From: Yersinia vastinensis
GTDB taxonomy: Bacteria; Pseudomonadota; Gammaproteobacteria; Enterobacterales; Enterobacteriaceae
Reading direction: 5' to 3'
NCBI RefSeq assembly: GCF_902726565.1
Contig: NZ_CACVAF010000007.1
Location: 124,001 to 188,000, forward strand
Length of the DNA: 64,000 nt
Below, one piece after another: positions 1 to 9,017 of the stretch (position 1 is the first letter of the stretch; each line of letters opens with the position of its first letter). Below the pieces are notes generated by a model that saw only the letters and a list, made by a program, of their open reading frames with translations, made no database searches and had not been told where the DNA came from. The position numbers and the translations under genes are program-made.

Positions 1-15
1 TCTGGACGGCAGACC

Positions 16-41
16 AAAAAAAAGCCGACTATCAAGTCGGC
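16..41 (-). terminator. Rho-independent terminator of upp
   Basis: Reading the minus strand, a perfect 7-bp stem (GCCGACT/AGTCGGC) with a TGAT loop is followed by eight T residues, ten bases after the upp stop codon. This is a textbook intrinsic terminator. It could also limit read-through into whatever follows upp (uraA in E. coli), which lies outside the window. Confidence 0.9.
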
Positions 42-50
42 CATCACTTA

Positions 51-677
51 TTATTTTGTTCCGAAAATCTTATCACCGGCATCACCCAACCCTGGGATAA
101 TGTAACCGTGTTCGTTCAAGCCCTGATCGATTGAAGCGGTGTATAGCTCGACGTCTGGATGTGCTTCCTCCAACGCTTTGATACCTTCAGGCGCGGCAAC
201 CAATACCAAGACTTTAATACTCTGGCAGCCGGCTTTTTTCAGCAGATCAATGGTTGCAATCATTGAACCACCGGTTGCCAACATCGGGTCGACAACTAAT
301 GCCATGCGCTCATTGATATTGGAAACCAGCTTTTGGAAATATGGCACTGGTTTTAGGGTCACTTCATCACGATAAACACCCACCACACTGATACGGGCGC
401 TCGGTACGTTTTCCAATACCCCTTCCATCATGCCCAAACCGGCACGTAGGATAGGCACCACCGTAATTTTCTTACCTTTAATCTGATCTACCTCAACCGG
501 CCCGTTCCAACCTTCGATGGTCACTTTTTCAGTTTCCAGATCAGAGGTTGCCACGTAAGTCAGCAAACTTCCCACTTCAGACGCTAACTCGCGAAAGCGC
601 TTCGTACTGATGTCATTCTCACGCATCAAACCAAGTTTATGTTTTACTAGCGGGTGTTTCACCTCAACGATCTTCAT
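51..677 (-). CDS. upp: Uracil phosphoribosyltransferase
   Basis: Cytosolic pyrimidine-salvage enzyme that converts uracil and PRPP to UMP. The 208-residue product matches the length and nearly the whole sequence of E. coli Upp, starting [10 protein letters not shown]. The PRPP-binding loop is seen as [11 protein letters not shown], and the uracil-binding C-terminus is intact. The reading frame stays open 33 bases further upstream, but the ATG at 677 is chosen because it matches the family start and has an AGGAG ribosome site just upstream. It is divergent from purM, as in E. coli. Confidence 0.97.
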   Translation of the reverse strand: MKIVEVKHPLVKHKLGLMRENDISTKRFRELASEVGSLLTYVATSDLETEKVTIEGWNGPVEVDQIKGKKITVVPILRAGLGMMEGVLENVPSARISVVGVYRDEVTLKPVPYFQKLVSNINERMALVVDPMLATGGSMIATIDLLKKAGCQSIKVLVLVAAPEGIKALEEAHPDVELYTASIDQGLNEHGYIIPGLGDAGDKIFGTK

Positions 678-831
678 TATTTTTCTCCTGGTTAGGCGGC
701 TGACGGCCAAAAAAATCGCGAGATTATACCGCCTTTTTTTTTGAACGCCACAATGAATAGCCTGATTCAGATCAATAGAAAATCATTATTAAGTCAAGAA
801 AGCTAAAAATCAGGGTGATATCACAAGCTAC

Positions 832-847
832 TCGCAAACGTTTGCCT
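832..847 (+). promoter_or_regulatory. PurR operator upstream of purM
   Basis: The sequence contains the perfect palindrome GCAAACGTTTGC (834-845), the core of the PurR consensus ACGCAAACGTTTGCGT, about 66 bases before the purM start. From established knowledge, PurR with hypoxanthine or guanine represses purMN through such a site. The position fits a promoter-overlapping repressor site. Confidence 0.9.
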
Positions 848-912
848 GCGCTGTTAGAATTGTCGCGTTTTCTTCCTAAGCTCAAACAGCCAACCGCCGT
901 GGGGACCTCGCA

Positions 913-1956
913 GTGACCAACAAAACCTCTCTCAGCTATAAAGACGCAGGTGTAGATATTGATGCCGGCAATGACCTTGTTGATCGCATAAAAGGTGTGG
1001 TTAAACAGACCCGTCGCCCTGAAGTCATGGGTGGACTGGGCGGGTTCGGTGCCCTGTGCGCTTTGCCGCAAAAATACCGTGAACCTATTTTAGTTTCAGG
1101 CACCGATGGCGTAGGCACCAAGCTACGTCTAGCAATGGACCTGAAACGCCACGATACCATCGGTATCGATTTAGTCGCTATGTGCGTCAATGACTTGGTT
1201 GTTCAAGGCGCAGAACCGCTATTCTTCCTTGACTATTTTGCTACAGGCAAACTGGATGTAGACACTGCCGCCAGTGTCATTACCGGGATTGCCGAAGGGT
1301 GTAAACAATCAGGTTGTGCACTGGTTGGTGGCGAAACTGCCGAAATGCCGGGCATGTACCACGGTGAAGATTATGACGTCGCTGGCTTCTGTGTCGGCGT
1401 GGTCGAAAAATCTGAAATTATCGATGGCAGCAAAGTTGCCCCCGGTGATGTTCTGGTTGCTTTAGGTGCCAGCGGCCCACATTCCAATGGGTATTCACTG
1501 GTACGTAAAATTCTGGAAGTGAGTCATACCAACCCGGAACAGACCCAATTAGAAGGTAAATCTTTGGCTGACCATCTGCTGGAGCCGACCAAAATTTACG
1601 TCAAATCAATCCTTAGTCTGATTGAGCAACTGGAGATCCACGCTATTGCTCACCTGACCGGTGGCGGTTTCTGGGAAAATATCCCGCGCGTGTTGCCACA
1701 AGGGACTCAAGCTGTCATCGACGAAACAAGCTGGCAGTGGCCTGCGGTATTTAGCTGGTTACAGCAAGCCGGCAATGTTAGCCGCCACGAAATGTATCGG
1801 ACATTTAACTGCGGTGTCGGGATGGTTGTTGCCCTTCCGGCGGAACTGGCTGACCGTGCAGTTGAGTTACTGACGGCATCGGGTGAGAAAGCCTGGAAAA
1901 TTGGCGTAATTGCTGCTGCGAATGAAGGCGCAGAGCAGGTTATTATTAACCAATAA
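913..1956 (+). CDS. purM: Phosphoribosylformylglycinamidine cyclo-ligase (AIR synthetase)
   Basis: Fifth step of de novo purine synthesis: ATP-dependent closure of FGAM to aminoimidazole ribonucleotide. The 347-aa protein is full length (E. coli about 345). It carries the AIR-synthase ATP motif GTDGVGTK at residues 63-70 and the conserved [20 protein letters not shown] region just after it. The start is GTG, as in E. coli purM, with only a weak purine-rich ribosome site. A PurR box lies upstream. In E. coli purN follows directly; here about 290 bases of ERIC repeats separate them. Confidence 0.97.
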   Translation: MTNKTSLSYKDAGVDIDAGNDLVDRIKGVVKQTRRPEVMGGLGGFGALCALPQKYREPILVSGTDGVGTKLRLAMDLKRHDTIGIDLVAMCVNDLVVQGAEPLFFLDYFATGKLDVDTAASVITGIAEGCKQSGCALVGGETAEMPGMYHGEDYDVAGFCVGVVEKSEIIDGSKVAPGDVLVALGASGPHSNGYSLVRKILEVSHTNPEQTQLEGKSLADHLLEPTKIYVKSILSLIEQLEIHAIAHLTGGGFWENIPRVLPQGTQAVIDETSWQWPAVFSWLQQAGNVSRHEMYRTFNCGVGMVVALPAELADRAVELLTASGEKAWKIGVIAAANEGAEQVIINQ

Positions 1957-1970
1957 TATTATTTACGGCA

Positions 1971-2002
1971 TTAGCCCCTGCAGCTTCAAGTCGAAGGGTA
2001 TA
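1971..2002. repeat. Truncated ERIC-type repeat (right end only)
   Basis: A 32-base fragment matching the right end of the two full repeats that follow (CCCCTGCAGCTTCAAGTC to GGGTATA). It begins 15 bases after the purM stop and joins directly to the next copy through a shared TATA. Confidence 0.8.
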
Positions 2003-2124
2003 CCCAAAGTTATTGAAGTGGCAGGTAGGCAGCAAGTAAATGAATCCCGATGAGCCTACTTAGGTAAGTGATTCGGGTGAGTGAGCGTAGCTAACACCCC
2101 TGTAGCTTCAAGTCGAAGGGTATA
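1999..2124. repeat. ERIC element, copy 1 between purM and purN
   Basis: A 126-base repeat bounded by TATACCC and GGGTATA. The inner imperfect palindrome is AATCCCGATGAGC, then ACTTAGGTAAGT, then GATTCGGGTGAGT. Size, ends and core match the enterobacterial ERIC family. It is nearly identical to the next copy, with which it shares TATA, and lies inside the purM-purN transcript. Confidence 0.9.
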
Positions 2125-2247
2125 CCCAAAGTTATTGAAGTGGCAGGCAGGCAGCAAGTAAATGAATCCCGATGAGCTTACTTAGGTAAGTGATTCGGGT
2201 GAGTGAGCGCAGCTAACACCCCTGCAGCTTCAAGTACGAAGGGTATA
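2121..2247. repeat. ERIC element, copy 2, ending on the purN start codon
   Basis: A second near-identical ERIC copy of 127 bases in tandem with the first. Its terminal GGGTATA runs into purN so that the last A is the A of the ATG. The GAAGGG just inside the end (2238-2243) is the only visible ribosome-binding sequence for purN. The repeat therefore seems to provide the translation start region. Confidence 0.9.
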
Positions 2248-2885
2248 TGAAAAAAATCGTAGTTTTGGTCTCCGGCCAGGGCAGCAACTTGCAAGCACTG
2301 ATAGACGCCCAGCAGCAAGGGCGTATTGCAGGCACAATCAGTGCAGTGTTCAGCAATAATCCGCAGGCTTATGGTTTGGAACGTGCGGCACAAGCTGAGA
2401 TTCCGGCTCACGCGCTGGATGCTCAAGCATTCTCTGACCGTGCTAGTTTTGATTTAGCATTGGCGCAGGCTATTGATCAATATCAGCCTGATTTACTGGT
2501 GTTGGCGGGTTACATGCGTATTCTCAGCCCGGAATTTGTGCAGCATTATGCTGGCCGGATGTTGAATATCCACCCTTCCTTATTGCCGAAGTATCCCGGT
2601 TTGCACACCCATCGGCAGGCTCTGGAAAATGGTGATCAGGAACATGGCACTTCGGTACATTTTGTTACTGAAGAGCTGGATGGCGGCCCCGTTATCCTGC
2701 AAGCCAAAGTCCCGATTTTCAGTGATGATAGTGAAGAGGATGTGGTCGAGAGAGTGCAAACTCAAGAACACAATATTTATCCACTGGTAGTTAGTTGGTT
2801 CACCGATGGCCGTCTGTTGATGCGTGATAATGCGGCCTGGTTGGATGGTGAGCGCTTACCTATACAAGGTTACGCGGCTGAATAG
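2247..2885 (+). CDS. purN: Phosphoribosylglycinamide formyltransferase 1
   Basis: Third step of purine synthesis: transfers formyl from 10-formyl-tetrahydrofolate to GAR. The 212-aa protein is full length. The formyltransferase active site is intact: N107 and H109 in the NIHPSLLPKYPG motif and D145 in the LDGG motif (E. coli N106, H108, D144). It forms an operon with purM but is separated from it by two and a partial ERIC repeats. The ATG at 2247 overlaps the end of the second repeat, which also supplies the GAAGGG ribosome site. A strong terminator follows. Confidence 0.97.
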   Translation: MKKIVVLVSGQGSNLQALIDAQQQGRIAGTISAVFSNNPQAYGLERAAQAEIPAHALDAQAFSDRASFDLALAQAIDQYQPDLLVLAGYMRILSPEFVQHYAGRMLNIHPSLLPKYPGLHTHRQALENGDQEHGTSVHFVTEELDGGPVILQAKVPIFSDDSEEDVVERVQTQEHNIYPLVVSWFTDGRLLMRDNAAWLDGERLPIQGYAAE

Positions 2886-2905
2886 TCACCAATAAAGCAC
2901 ATAAT

Positions 2906-2940
2906 AAAGGCGCAACCCGTGATAAGGTCTGCGCCTTTTT
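2906..2940 (+). terminator. Rho-independent terminator after purN
   Basis: A perfect 9-bp stem AAAGGCGCA/TGCGCCTTT around a 15-base loop runs straight into a T tract, 20 bases after the purN stop. It ends the purMN transcript. Confidence 0.9.
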
Positions 2941-2954
2941 GCTTATTCTTTTAT

Positions 2955-3081
2955 GATACCCAAAGTCATTAAAATTGCAGGAAGTCGGTAAGGGAACGCA
3001 TCCCAATGAGCTTACGAAGCCAAGTGATTCGGATAACTGACCGCAACCAACACACCTGTAACTTCAAGTACGAAGGGTATA
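2955..3081. repeat. ERIC element between purN and speG
   Basis: A 127-base repeat with ends GATACCC and GGGTATA and the AATGAGCTTAC...AAGTGATTCGG core. It is more diverged from consensus than the purM-purN copies. It lies between the purN terminator and speG, so it is the last sequence before the speG leader. Confidence 0.85.
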
Positions 3082-3132
3082 AGAGTATAATTTTCAGAGG
3101 CAGCAATCGCTGTCGCCCTATGAGGAATAAGT

Positions 3133-3678
3133 ATGTCTACCACCAGCAGCGTCCGGTTACGTCCACTGGAACGGGATGATCTGCCGTTTGTTCATCAGTT
3201 AGATAATAATGCCAGTGTTATGCGCTACTGGTTTGAAGAACCTTACGAAGCCTTTGTCGAACTGTCTGATCTGTACGACAAACATATTCATGATCAGAGT
3301 GAACGCCGCTTTATTATTGAAGGTCAGGGAGTCAAAGTCGGTTTGGTTGAATTGGTCGAAATTAACCATATTCACCGGCGCGCTGAGTTTCAAATTATTA
3401 TCGACCCAGCCCATCAAGGCAAAGGTTATGCTGGTTCGGCTGCCAGACTTGCGATGGAATACGGTTTTTCTGTACTGAACTTGTATAAACTTTATCTGAT
3501 CGTCGATAAAGAGAATAAAAAAGCCATCCATATCTATAGCAAATTAGGCTTTGAACTGGAAGGTGAGCTGAAACAAGAGTTCTTTATCAATGGTGAATAC
3601 CGCACAGCCATTCGTATGTGCATTTTCCAGCCCCAATACTTGGCTAAATATAAAACGCCATCGATAAAGAGTGCTTAG
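3133..3678 (+). CDS. speG: Spermidine N1-acetyltransferase
   Basis: Cytosolic GNAT enzyme that acetylates spermidine and spermine with acetyl-CoA, relieving polyamine excess. The 181-aa protein aligns along its length with E. coli SpeG (186 aa). The acetyl-CoA loop HQGKGYAG is at 94-101, the catalytic tyrosine is Y135 in the [10 protein letters not shown] motif, and the acidic polyamine-binding loop [11 protein letters not shown] is present. A GAGGAA ribosome site precedes the ATG. Finding speG next to purN differs from E. coli. Confidence 0.96.
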   Translation: MSTTSSVRLRPLERDDLPFVHQLDNNASVMRYWFEEPYEAFVELSDLYDKHIHDQSERRFIIEGQGVKVGLVELVEINHIHRRAEFQIIIDPAHQGKGYAGSAARLAMEYGFSVLNLYKLYLIVDKENKKAIHIYSKLGFELEGELKQEFFINGEYRTAIRMCIFQPQYLAKYKTPSIKSA

Positions 3679-3681
3679 TCG

Positions 3682-3703
3682 ATTGGGGCCACATGGCCCC
3701 AAT
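3682..3703. terminator. Hairpin between convergent speG and fliB-like gene
   Basis: A perfect 9-bp inverted repeat ATTGGGGCC/GGCCCCAAT with an ACAT loop, four bases after speG and 15 before the end of the convergent gene. Neither strand has a T tract, so termination is inferred from placement only. Confidence 0.5.
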
Positions 3704-3717
3704 ACATATGAATACAA

Positions 3718-4923
3718 TCAATTCAATAAGTTAAGCAAGGTGATATTATCATTCTCATTAACTGCATCTATGTTTGATAACAAAAAGTTTTGGGCACCTT
3801 TATTATGTAATCTAAAGATATTATATGAATAAACAATATTGATAATATCGTCCTCACTTAAAGAGTCATTATGTATCACAAAAGCGCTAATAACCGATTT
3901 AATAATGAAGTAATCAATAGTATAGGCGTAAAAATCTTTATTTAACGCTTCGGTTTCACTCAATGCAAACTGATTATGGTAGAAGTTATACTGAAATAAA
4001 TTACGTAAAATATGTGGATGTTGATTAAGTAAAGGCATCACTTTGTTATTCCATGTGGAGCTCAGCAACGCCATGCGTACTTCTAGCTGATTAATATCCA
4101 CATCATTCATTAAGTGATGAATTAAGAAGGCCATATAATTAAACAACATTTTTTGACCTCTAACCTGTAAAGCGCTCACCGTCCGCCGTTGAAACATCAT
4201 CAAAAAATGCCAGCGTGCATTTGCATTGAATGGAATATTAACCATTTCATTGCCTATCTCGCCCGATACCAACTTGGTATAAATTGCCTCATATAGCCCT
4301 GTGATTGTCGGTATTTTATCTTCTAAATTTTTATCAATATCTTGGCAACAGTGAATAAAAATATTCGCCCCATAAATATTCTCTTCAAAGTTCTCATTAG
4401 GGACAAGGATAAGTTGATTGCAATAAAAATTAATCATCTGCCCTTCAGGGCTAATATTCCTCTCGTTAAAATAATTTTTCTGGTTTATCACTTCATGGTT
4501 AAAGTGAAATGCATCAGGATTAAACAGGACTAATCGGGTCACCTCTGGGCAGGACAACGTCAACGTATTAAATTTCTCGGATTGATATTGATGATGACTT
4601 CGTGGGTAAGTTGAACATGTATGGCTCAATGCCTCCCCCCCCAATCGCTTATGAACTTCACACAAGCGAGCTTCATCAAGATAAGGACAATTGCCATCTT
4701 CTTTAAGGCGAATTTTAGCCCAGTCATCTAAGCTAGTACGAGTGACTAAAATATTCTTTATTGCAATATTCCGAATGGTTTTGTTTTGGCTACTTTTATA
4801 TTTACGATAAGTATTTTTATCGATACCAATATCCCAGCCGTTGCAACAATGATCACGGCAATCTGAACCGATACAATTGAAGTTTTTGACAAAGTCCGGT
4901 TGAATAATCTGTAATTCTTTCAC
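3718..4923 (-). CDS. FliB-family protein (flagellin lysine-N-methylase-like), copy 1
   Basis: In Salmonella, FliB methylates surface lysines of flagellin. This 401-aa product has the family layout. The N-terminal cysteine cluster is C17, C22, C26, C27 followed by W30 (CRDHCCNGWDI). Next come NCPYLDEARLCEVHK, ALSHTCSTYPR and LSCPEVTRLVLF. No signal peptide is seen. The start is GTG at 4923. It lies downstream of a second copy (5012-6211) on the same strand, 88 bases away. No flagellar genes are in the window, so the substrate is inferred. The cysteines are suited to binding a metal or Fe-S cluster. Confidence 0.8.
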   Translation of the reverse strand: MKELQIIQPDFVKNFNCIGSDCRDHCCNGWDIGIDKNTYRKYKSSQNKTIRNIAIKNILVTRTSLDDWAKIRLKEDGNCPYLDEARLCEVHKRLGGEALSHTCSTYPRSHHQYQSEKFNTLTLSCPEVTRLVLFNPDAFHFNHEVINQKNYFNERNISPEGQMINFYCNQLILVPNENFEENIYGANIFIHCCQDIDKNLEDKIPTITGLYEAIYTKLVSGEIGNEMVNIPFNANARWHFLMMFQRRTVSALQVRGQKMLFNYMAFLIHHLMNDVDINQLEVRMALLSSTWNNKVMPLLNQHPHILRNLFQYNFYHNQFALSETEALNKDFYAYTIDYFIIKSVISAFVIHNDSLSEDDIINIVYSYNIFRLHNKGAQNFLLSNIDAVNENDNITLLNLLN

Positions 4924-4962
4924 GAAATAGAGTCCTGTTTATCACTGCTCATTTATAGATAA

Positions 4963-4990
4963 CTAGCGACACAATCACAGGCCAACTTAA
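4963..4990 (-). promoter_or_regulatory. Possible sigma-28-like promoter of fliB copy 1
   Basis: On the minus strand TTAAGTTG, 12 bases, then GTCGCTAG. The flagellar sigma-28 consensus is TAAAGTTT-N11-GCCGATAA, so the -35 fits well and the -10 poorly. The same arrangement with the same spacing precedes copy 2. The case rests on duplication and on the expected flagellar role. Confidence 0.3.
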
Positions 4991-5011
4991 ATCGCATGAG
5001 AAAATGTTCTT

Positions 5012-6211
5012 TCACACGAGTAAAGATAATATGGAAAAATCATCTCTTACCGCAAAATCGGTCAGTTGTTGCATAAACTGCTGACTGACGCTGTCAGTGG
5101 ACTCACGACAAGCATGATACGAATAGATAATATCAACCACATCATCGTCACTAATTTGTTCATTTTTAGCGAGGTGAGCACTGATTAATAATTTTAAATA
5201 AAAATAATCAATAATCTGTAGATTAAATACTGTGGCTGCTGGCTTTTCCCCCATAGCTAATTGATCATGGTGAATACGATAGAGAAAATAATGACGAAAG
5301 ACTAAATTGTGTTGTATGAAAAAAGGCCATATATGCTGCGGCCATAAGTTACTTAATTTCTGTTCATTATTATCAACATCACGATGTCTATCGGCGAAGT
5401 TTTCCAGCAATGTATCCGTATAAATAGACAGTGTTTTTCTTCCACGAATATTAGGCAGTTGAGTCATAAAGTCTCGTAAGCAATCTAAGAGTTCACGACG
5501 AATTAGCGGTGCGTCATCTACAACCATTAATGCATCAGCAGCCTCCCCCGCCTCTATTTTTGCCGTTAATTCAATGCGCAGATTGTCTATCTCGGCTATT
5601 TTATTTTTGTTCACATCATAGCTGACTTGATAACTGTACAAAAATTGGTTTATCGCCCACAGGTTTTCTTCAATAGAGGCCCGTGGAATGGTCACTGTTA
5701 TTGTGGCACAGGCACGATTGACCAACCGCTCCTCAGTCACAATCTCAGGTGCTTTGTAATAGTCATATTGGTTGATAGTAGAAAAACGTAATGTTAATGC
5801 ATTAGATGAAAATAAAACCTGCCGGGTAACCTCCGGGCAGGAAAGTAACATACTTTTAATTTTTTGATTTTTATAAATATGGTCAACTTGGGGGTAAGTG
5901 GCGCAACGATGACTTAATGCGTTCATACCTGCATGTTTATAAATCTGACATAACTGTTGTTCATCAAGGAAGGGACAATTCCCTTGGTTATCAGGGATAA
6001 TATTGGCCCAACTCGCAAGGCTGGCTTGAGTGACAGAAATCTCGGTAACGGCAATACGTTTAATATCGGAATAAGGGCTTTTGATATATTTCTGATAACG
6101 GTTTCTATCAAGCATGACATGCTGATTTTTACAACAGTGCTCCCGACATGCTGTTCCCGCACAGCGAAATGTATCCATAAAATCAGGCTGAGTTATCAGT
6201 AATTCTTTCAC
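5012..6211 (-). CDS. FliB-family protein (flagellin lysine-N-methylase-like), copy 2
   Basis: A 399-aa paralogue of the neighbouring gene, diverged throughout but with the same landmarks: C17, C22, C26, C27 near the N-terminus, NCPFLDEQQLCQIYK, ALSHRCATYPQ and LSCPEVTRQVLF. After the CC pair it reads KNQHV where copy 1 has NGWDI, so the tryptophan is lost in this copy. Both begin GTG-AAA-GAA and share similar upstream DNA, pointing to an old tandem duplication that included the promoter. It may be specialised to a different substrate or be losing function; the sequence cannot decide. Confidence 0.78.
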   Translation of the reverse strand: MKELLITQPDFMDTFRCAGTACREHCCKNQHVMLDRNRYQKYIKSPYSDIKRIAVTEISVTQASLASWANIIPDNQGNCPFLDEQQLCQIYKHAGMNALSHRCATYPQVDHIYKNQKIKSMLLSCPEVTRQVLFSSNALTLRFSTINQYDYYKAPEIVTEERLVNRACATITVTIPRASIEENLWAINQFLYSYQVSYDVNKNKIAEIDNLRIELTAKIEAGEAADALMVVDDAPLIRRELLDCLRDFMTQLPNIRGRKTLSIYTDTLLENFADRHRDVDNNEQKLSNLWPQHIWPFFIQHNLVFRHYFLYRIHHDQLAMGEKPAATVFNLQIIDYFYLKLLISAHLAKNEQISDDDVVDIIYSYHACRESTDSVSQQFMQQLTDFAVRDDFSILSLLV

Positions 6212-6243
6212 TTAACGCTTCCATTCAATAGTCACTTAGATAA

Positions 6244-6271
6244 GCAGCGACACATGAAAGTGTAAACTTAA
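6244..6271 (-). promoter_or_regulatory. Possible sigma-28-like promoter of fliB copy 2
   Basis: On the minus strand TTAAGTTT, 12 bases, then GTCGCTGC. The -35 half matches the sigma-28 consensus in seven of eight positions; the -10 half matches in about four of eight. The block is shared with the region upstream of copy 1. Confidence 0.3.
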
Positions 6272-6330
6272 ATCACGCGAGATAAATAAAGTGAAAACCT
6301 GAGAAATGCTTATTGCTACCCAATGACCAG

Positions 6331-6497
6331 AAGCAGCCAACACCCCTGCGGCTTGAAAGATGTCGACCACATAGACCCAAAAGATGTCGAGTTGCAGGAA
6401 GGCGGCAAGAGAGAGAATCCCGATGAGCTTACATCGGTAAGTGATTCGGGTGAATGAAAGCAGCCAACACCCCTGCGGCTTGAAAGATGAAGGGTGC
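6331..6497. repeat. ERIC element plus preceding ERIC right-end fragment
   Basis: A right-end fragment (6331-6362, AAGCAGCCAACACCCCTGCGG...) is followed by a full-length copy at about 6372-6497 with ends TAGACCC and GGGTGCT and the GAATCCCGATGAGCTTAC...GTAAGTGATTCGGGTG core. The right end of the full copy reaches the pstB stop codon (TAG, complement 6497-6499). The 285 bases between the fliB promoter and pstB hold nothing else recognisable. Confidence 0.8.
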
Positions 6498-7309
6498 TAG
6501 CCATAACGCCCGGTAATATAATCCTCCGTCCGCCGCTGATGCGGTGAAGTAAACAAAGCATCGGTATCATTGTATTCCACCAGCGTCCCTTGATGAATAA
6601 AGGCGGTGTAGTCTGAAACTCGGGCTGCCTGCTGCATATTATGAGTGACTAATACCACGGTATATTGCTGCTTTAATGTGGTGATTAACTCTTCAATAGT
6701 TAGGGTTGAGATAGGGTCTAGCGCCGATGTTGGCTCATCCAATAACAATACTTCTGGCTCAATCGCAATAGCTCTGGCTATCACTAAACGCTGCTGCTGC
6801 CCACTAGAGAGACGAAACGCATTTTCACGCAGTCGGTCTTTGACCTCGTGCCACAAGGCCGCTGCGCGCAGAGAGCGCTCGACAGCATCATCCAGCACCC
6901 GCCTATCACGCATTCCTTGTAAGCGCAGGCCGTATACCACGTTTTCATAAATTGATTTGGGGAATGGGTTAGGTCGCTGAAACACCATCCCTACCCGCCG
7001 GCGCAATGCGGCAACATCGGTAGTTTTATCTGTGATAATTTCGTCGCCAAGGCGAATTTCACCTTCAAGATGACAGTTATCCAACAAATCATTCATGCGA
7101 TTGAAACAGCGCAATAATGTTGACTTGCCACAGCCGGAAGGGCCAATAAGCGCAGTAACACGATGTTTGGGCACATTAAATGAAATATCGTGCAGCACCT
7201 GTTTATCGCCATAAAATAAATTGAGCTTCTCTACCGCCAGTGCAGTTTGCTCGTGGGTCAATTGCTGCACATCAAATAACGGCAGCGAATCAGGCATCAG
7301 AAGTCCCAT
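6497..7309 (-). CDS. pstB: Phosphate ABC transporter, ATP-binding protein
   Basis: Cytoplasmic ATPase that drives high-affinity phosphate import with PstA and PstC. The 270-aa protein shows Walker [10 protein letters not shown] (56-64), a Q-loop region [12 protein letters not shown] signature LSSGQQQR (166-173, with S for the usual G), Walker [14 protein letters not shown] (185-197) and the switch histidine in LVTHNMQQA. The start at 7309 has AGGA six bases upstream. It is third in pstC-pstA-pstB; phoU, which follows pstB in E. coli, is absent, and an ERIC repeat ends at its stop codon. Confidence 0.95.
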   Translation of the reverse strand: MGLLMPDSLPLFDVQQLTHEQTALAVEKLNLFYGDKQVLHDISFNVPKHRVTALIGPSGCGKSTLLRCFNRMNDLLDNCHLEGEIRLGDEIITDKTTDVAALRRRVGMVFQRPNPFPKSIYENVVYGLRLQGMRDRRVLDDAVERSLRAAALWHEVKDRLRENAFRLSSGQQQRLVIARAIAIEPEVLLLDEPTSALDPISTLTIEELITTLKQQYTVVLVTHNMQQAARVSDYTAFIHQGTLVEYNDTDALFTSPHQRRTEDYITGRYG

Positions 7310-7337
7310 ATGTTATCCTGCGGGTTAAACAATTCAA

Positions 7338-9017
7338 TCACAGCATCAAACCTCGGTATTTTTCACGTAGATGATGACGAATTCCGATAGCGGCCAAATT
7401 AAGTCCAACAACAATAATAACCAACAACAGTGCAGTGGCGAAAACTAATGGCCGTGCCGCTTCCACATTGGGGCTTTGGAAAGCCATATCGTAAATCTGG
7501 AAGCTTAAATGCATAAATTTGCGTTCTAAATGGAGGAACGGAAAAACCCCATCAACCGGCAGGAGTGGTGCAGATTTGACAACACCAACCAGCATCAACG
7601 GAGCCGTCTCCCCTGCGGCACGCGCTACCGCAAGAATTAGCCCGGTAATCATCGCAGGAGCGGCCATTGGTAATACAATATGCCACAAGGTCTCGGCCTT
7701 ACTGGCACCGAGAGCTAACGAACCTTGCCGCAAGCTGGCAGGAATACGTGATAGCCCCTCTTCCGTGGCCACAATCACCACCGGCAATGTCAATAAGGCC
7801 AGCGTTAATGCCGCCCATAGCACGCCCGGCGTGCCGAATGTCGGGTTGGGGAGCGCTTCGGGGTAAAACAGTTTATCCAGCGAGCCGCCAATCAAATAGA
7901 CAAAGAAACCGAGGCCAAATACACCATAAACAATGGAAGGTACCCCAGCCAGATTCACCACAGAAATACGGATCATCCGAGTGAGCCAGTTTTTACCTGC
8001 ATACTCATGTAAATACACCGCTGCGATCACCCCCAATGGCATGACCACGATAGACATCAATATCACCATTAATACGGTGCCAAAAATAGCGGGGAATACA
8101 CCCCCTTCCGTGTTGGTATTACGGGGGTTGTCAGTCAGAAACTTATGTGTTTGTGCCGCCCAATGGCTCAACTTCTGCGAAAAGCTCATATCATTGGGAT
8201 ACCAAGCCCGATTGATCTGGCTCAGTGACAGTGGATGAATTTGCCCATTCATATCTCGCAACAGCAGGGTATAGCGGTCTTGGTCCATTTGCAGACCACG
8301 CAATTTCTCCATCATCGCCTGATAACTACGCTGCAACTCCCCCCACTCCGCCTCAAAACGGTCTTGTGATTTGCTGTCAAAATCACCGGTCATTTGCAGG
8401 CGTTTTTTCTCCAGCCGAAGTGCCTCAAATTGCTGATTAAGCATATTCATTTGGCGAAACTGAATATCTTTAGACTGCTGAACCAAGGCTTGGACCACCG
8501 GAATCCGTTTTTGCAGTTCCTGAGCCAAGTCATTCCCCACCACCGGCTGGCCGTTATCAAGCATTCCTGCCAGAAAACCGTAAGCAGTGCCATTGTGCTG
8601 GCGGTCTAATACCAGCAAATCTTTAGGTTGGCTGCGCTGCTGAATATCGCTGTCCAAAAGACGATGGAAATCTTGCCCTTGCACCTCACGGTTACCCGTT
8701 TTAATCAGATAACGGGTTACGGTATCTCCCGCCTCTGGCGGTAAAACAACTCCCGATTGCGCTAATTGCTGGCGCGACAGTGATTGTTGTTGGTAAATCT
8801 CACCAATCACGTTGACGGGGCCTGCTGCCGTTTGCTTGAGTTCAAACAGATAAACCGGGCTGGGCCAGAAATAGCGCATTCCTTGGCCGGCTAACAATAA
8901 GACGATACCTAACAGGGCCAACAAACTGATGCTGACTGCCCCCGCCGTTAGCCAAATCCACGGTGACCCAGATGCAAACCATTTTTTGGTCAACCCCGCC
9001 GTTACACTCTTTGTCAT
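7338..9017 (-). CDS. pstA: Phosphate ABC transporter permease PstA, long form
   Basis: Inner-membrane half of the phosphate channel. At 559 aa it is almost twice the E. coli protein (296 aa). One N-terminal membrane segment (about 17-45) leads into a large non-membrane region (about 50-305), partly helical and coiled-coil-like (190-250, rich in Q, E, K, R). The permease domain follows, with membrane helices from about 315 to the end and the EAA-type loop LRQGSLALGASKAETLWHIVLP. The ATG at 9017 overlaps the pstC stop by one base (TGATG); a GTG one codon earlier is possible. The long form is known in Vibrio-like gamma-proteobacteria; what the extra domain does is not clear. Confidence 0.93.
   Translation of the reverse strand: MTKSVTAGLTKKWFASGSPWIWLTAGAVSISLLALLGIVLLLAGQGMRYFWPSPVYLFELKQTAAGPVNVIGEIYQQQSLSRQQLAQSGVVLPPEAGDTVTRYLIKTGNREVQGQDFHRLLDSDIQQRSQPKDLLVLDRQHNGTAYGFLAGMLDNGQPVVGNDLAQELQKRIPVVQALVQQSKDIQFRQMNMLNQQFEALRLEKKRLQMTGDFDSKSQDRFEAEWGELQRSYQAMMEKLRGLQMDQDRYTLLLRDMNGQIHPLSLSQINRAWYPNDMSFSQKLSHWAAQTHKFLTDNPRNTNTEGGVFPAIFGTVLMVILMSIVVMPLGVIAAVYLHEYAGKNWLTRMIRISVVNLAGVPSIVYGVFGLGFFVYLIGGSLDKLFYPEALPNPTFGTPGVLWAALTLALLTLPVVIVATEEGLSRIPASLRQGSLALGASKAETLWHIVLPMAAPAMITGLILAVARAAGETAPLMLVGVVKSAPLLPVDGVFPFLHLERKFMHLSFQIYDMAFQSPNVEAARPLVFATALLLVIIVVGLNLAAIGIRHHLREKYRGLML

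Noticed and set aside
1971-2247. Direct repeats of about 122 bases that could suggest a CRISPR array or tandem repeat locus
   Set aside because: Only two full copies, no unique spacers, and ends and core match ERIC elements found elsewhere in the window.
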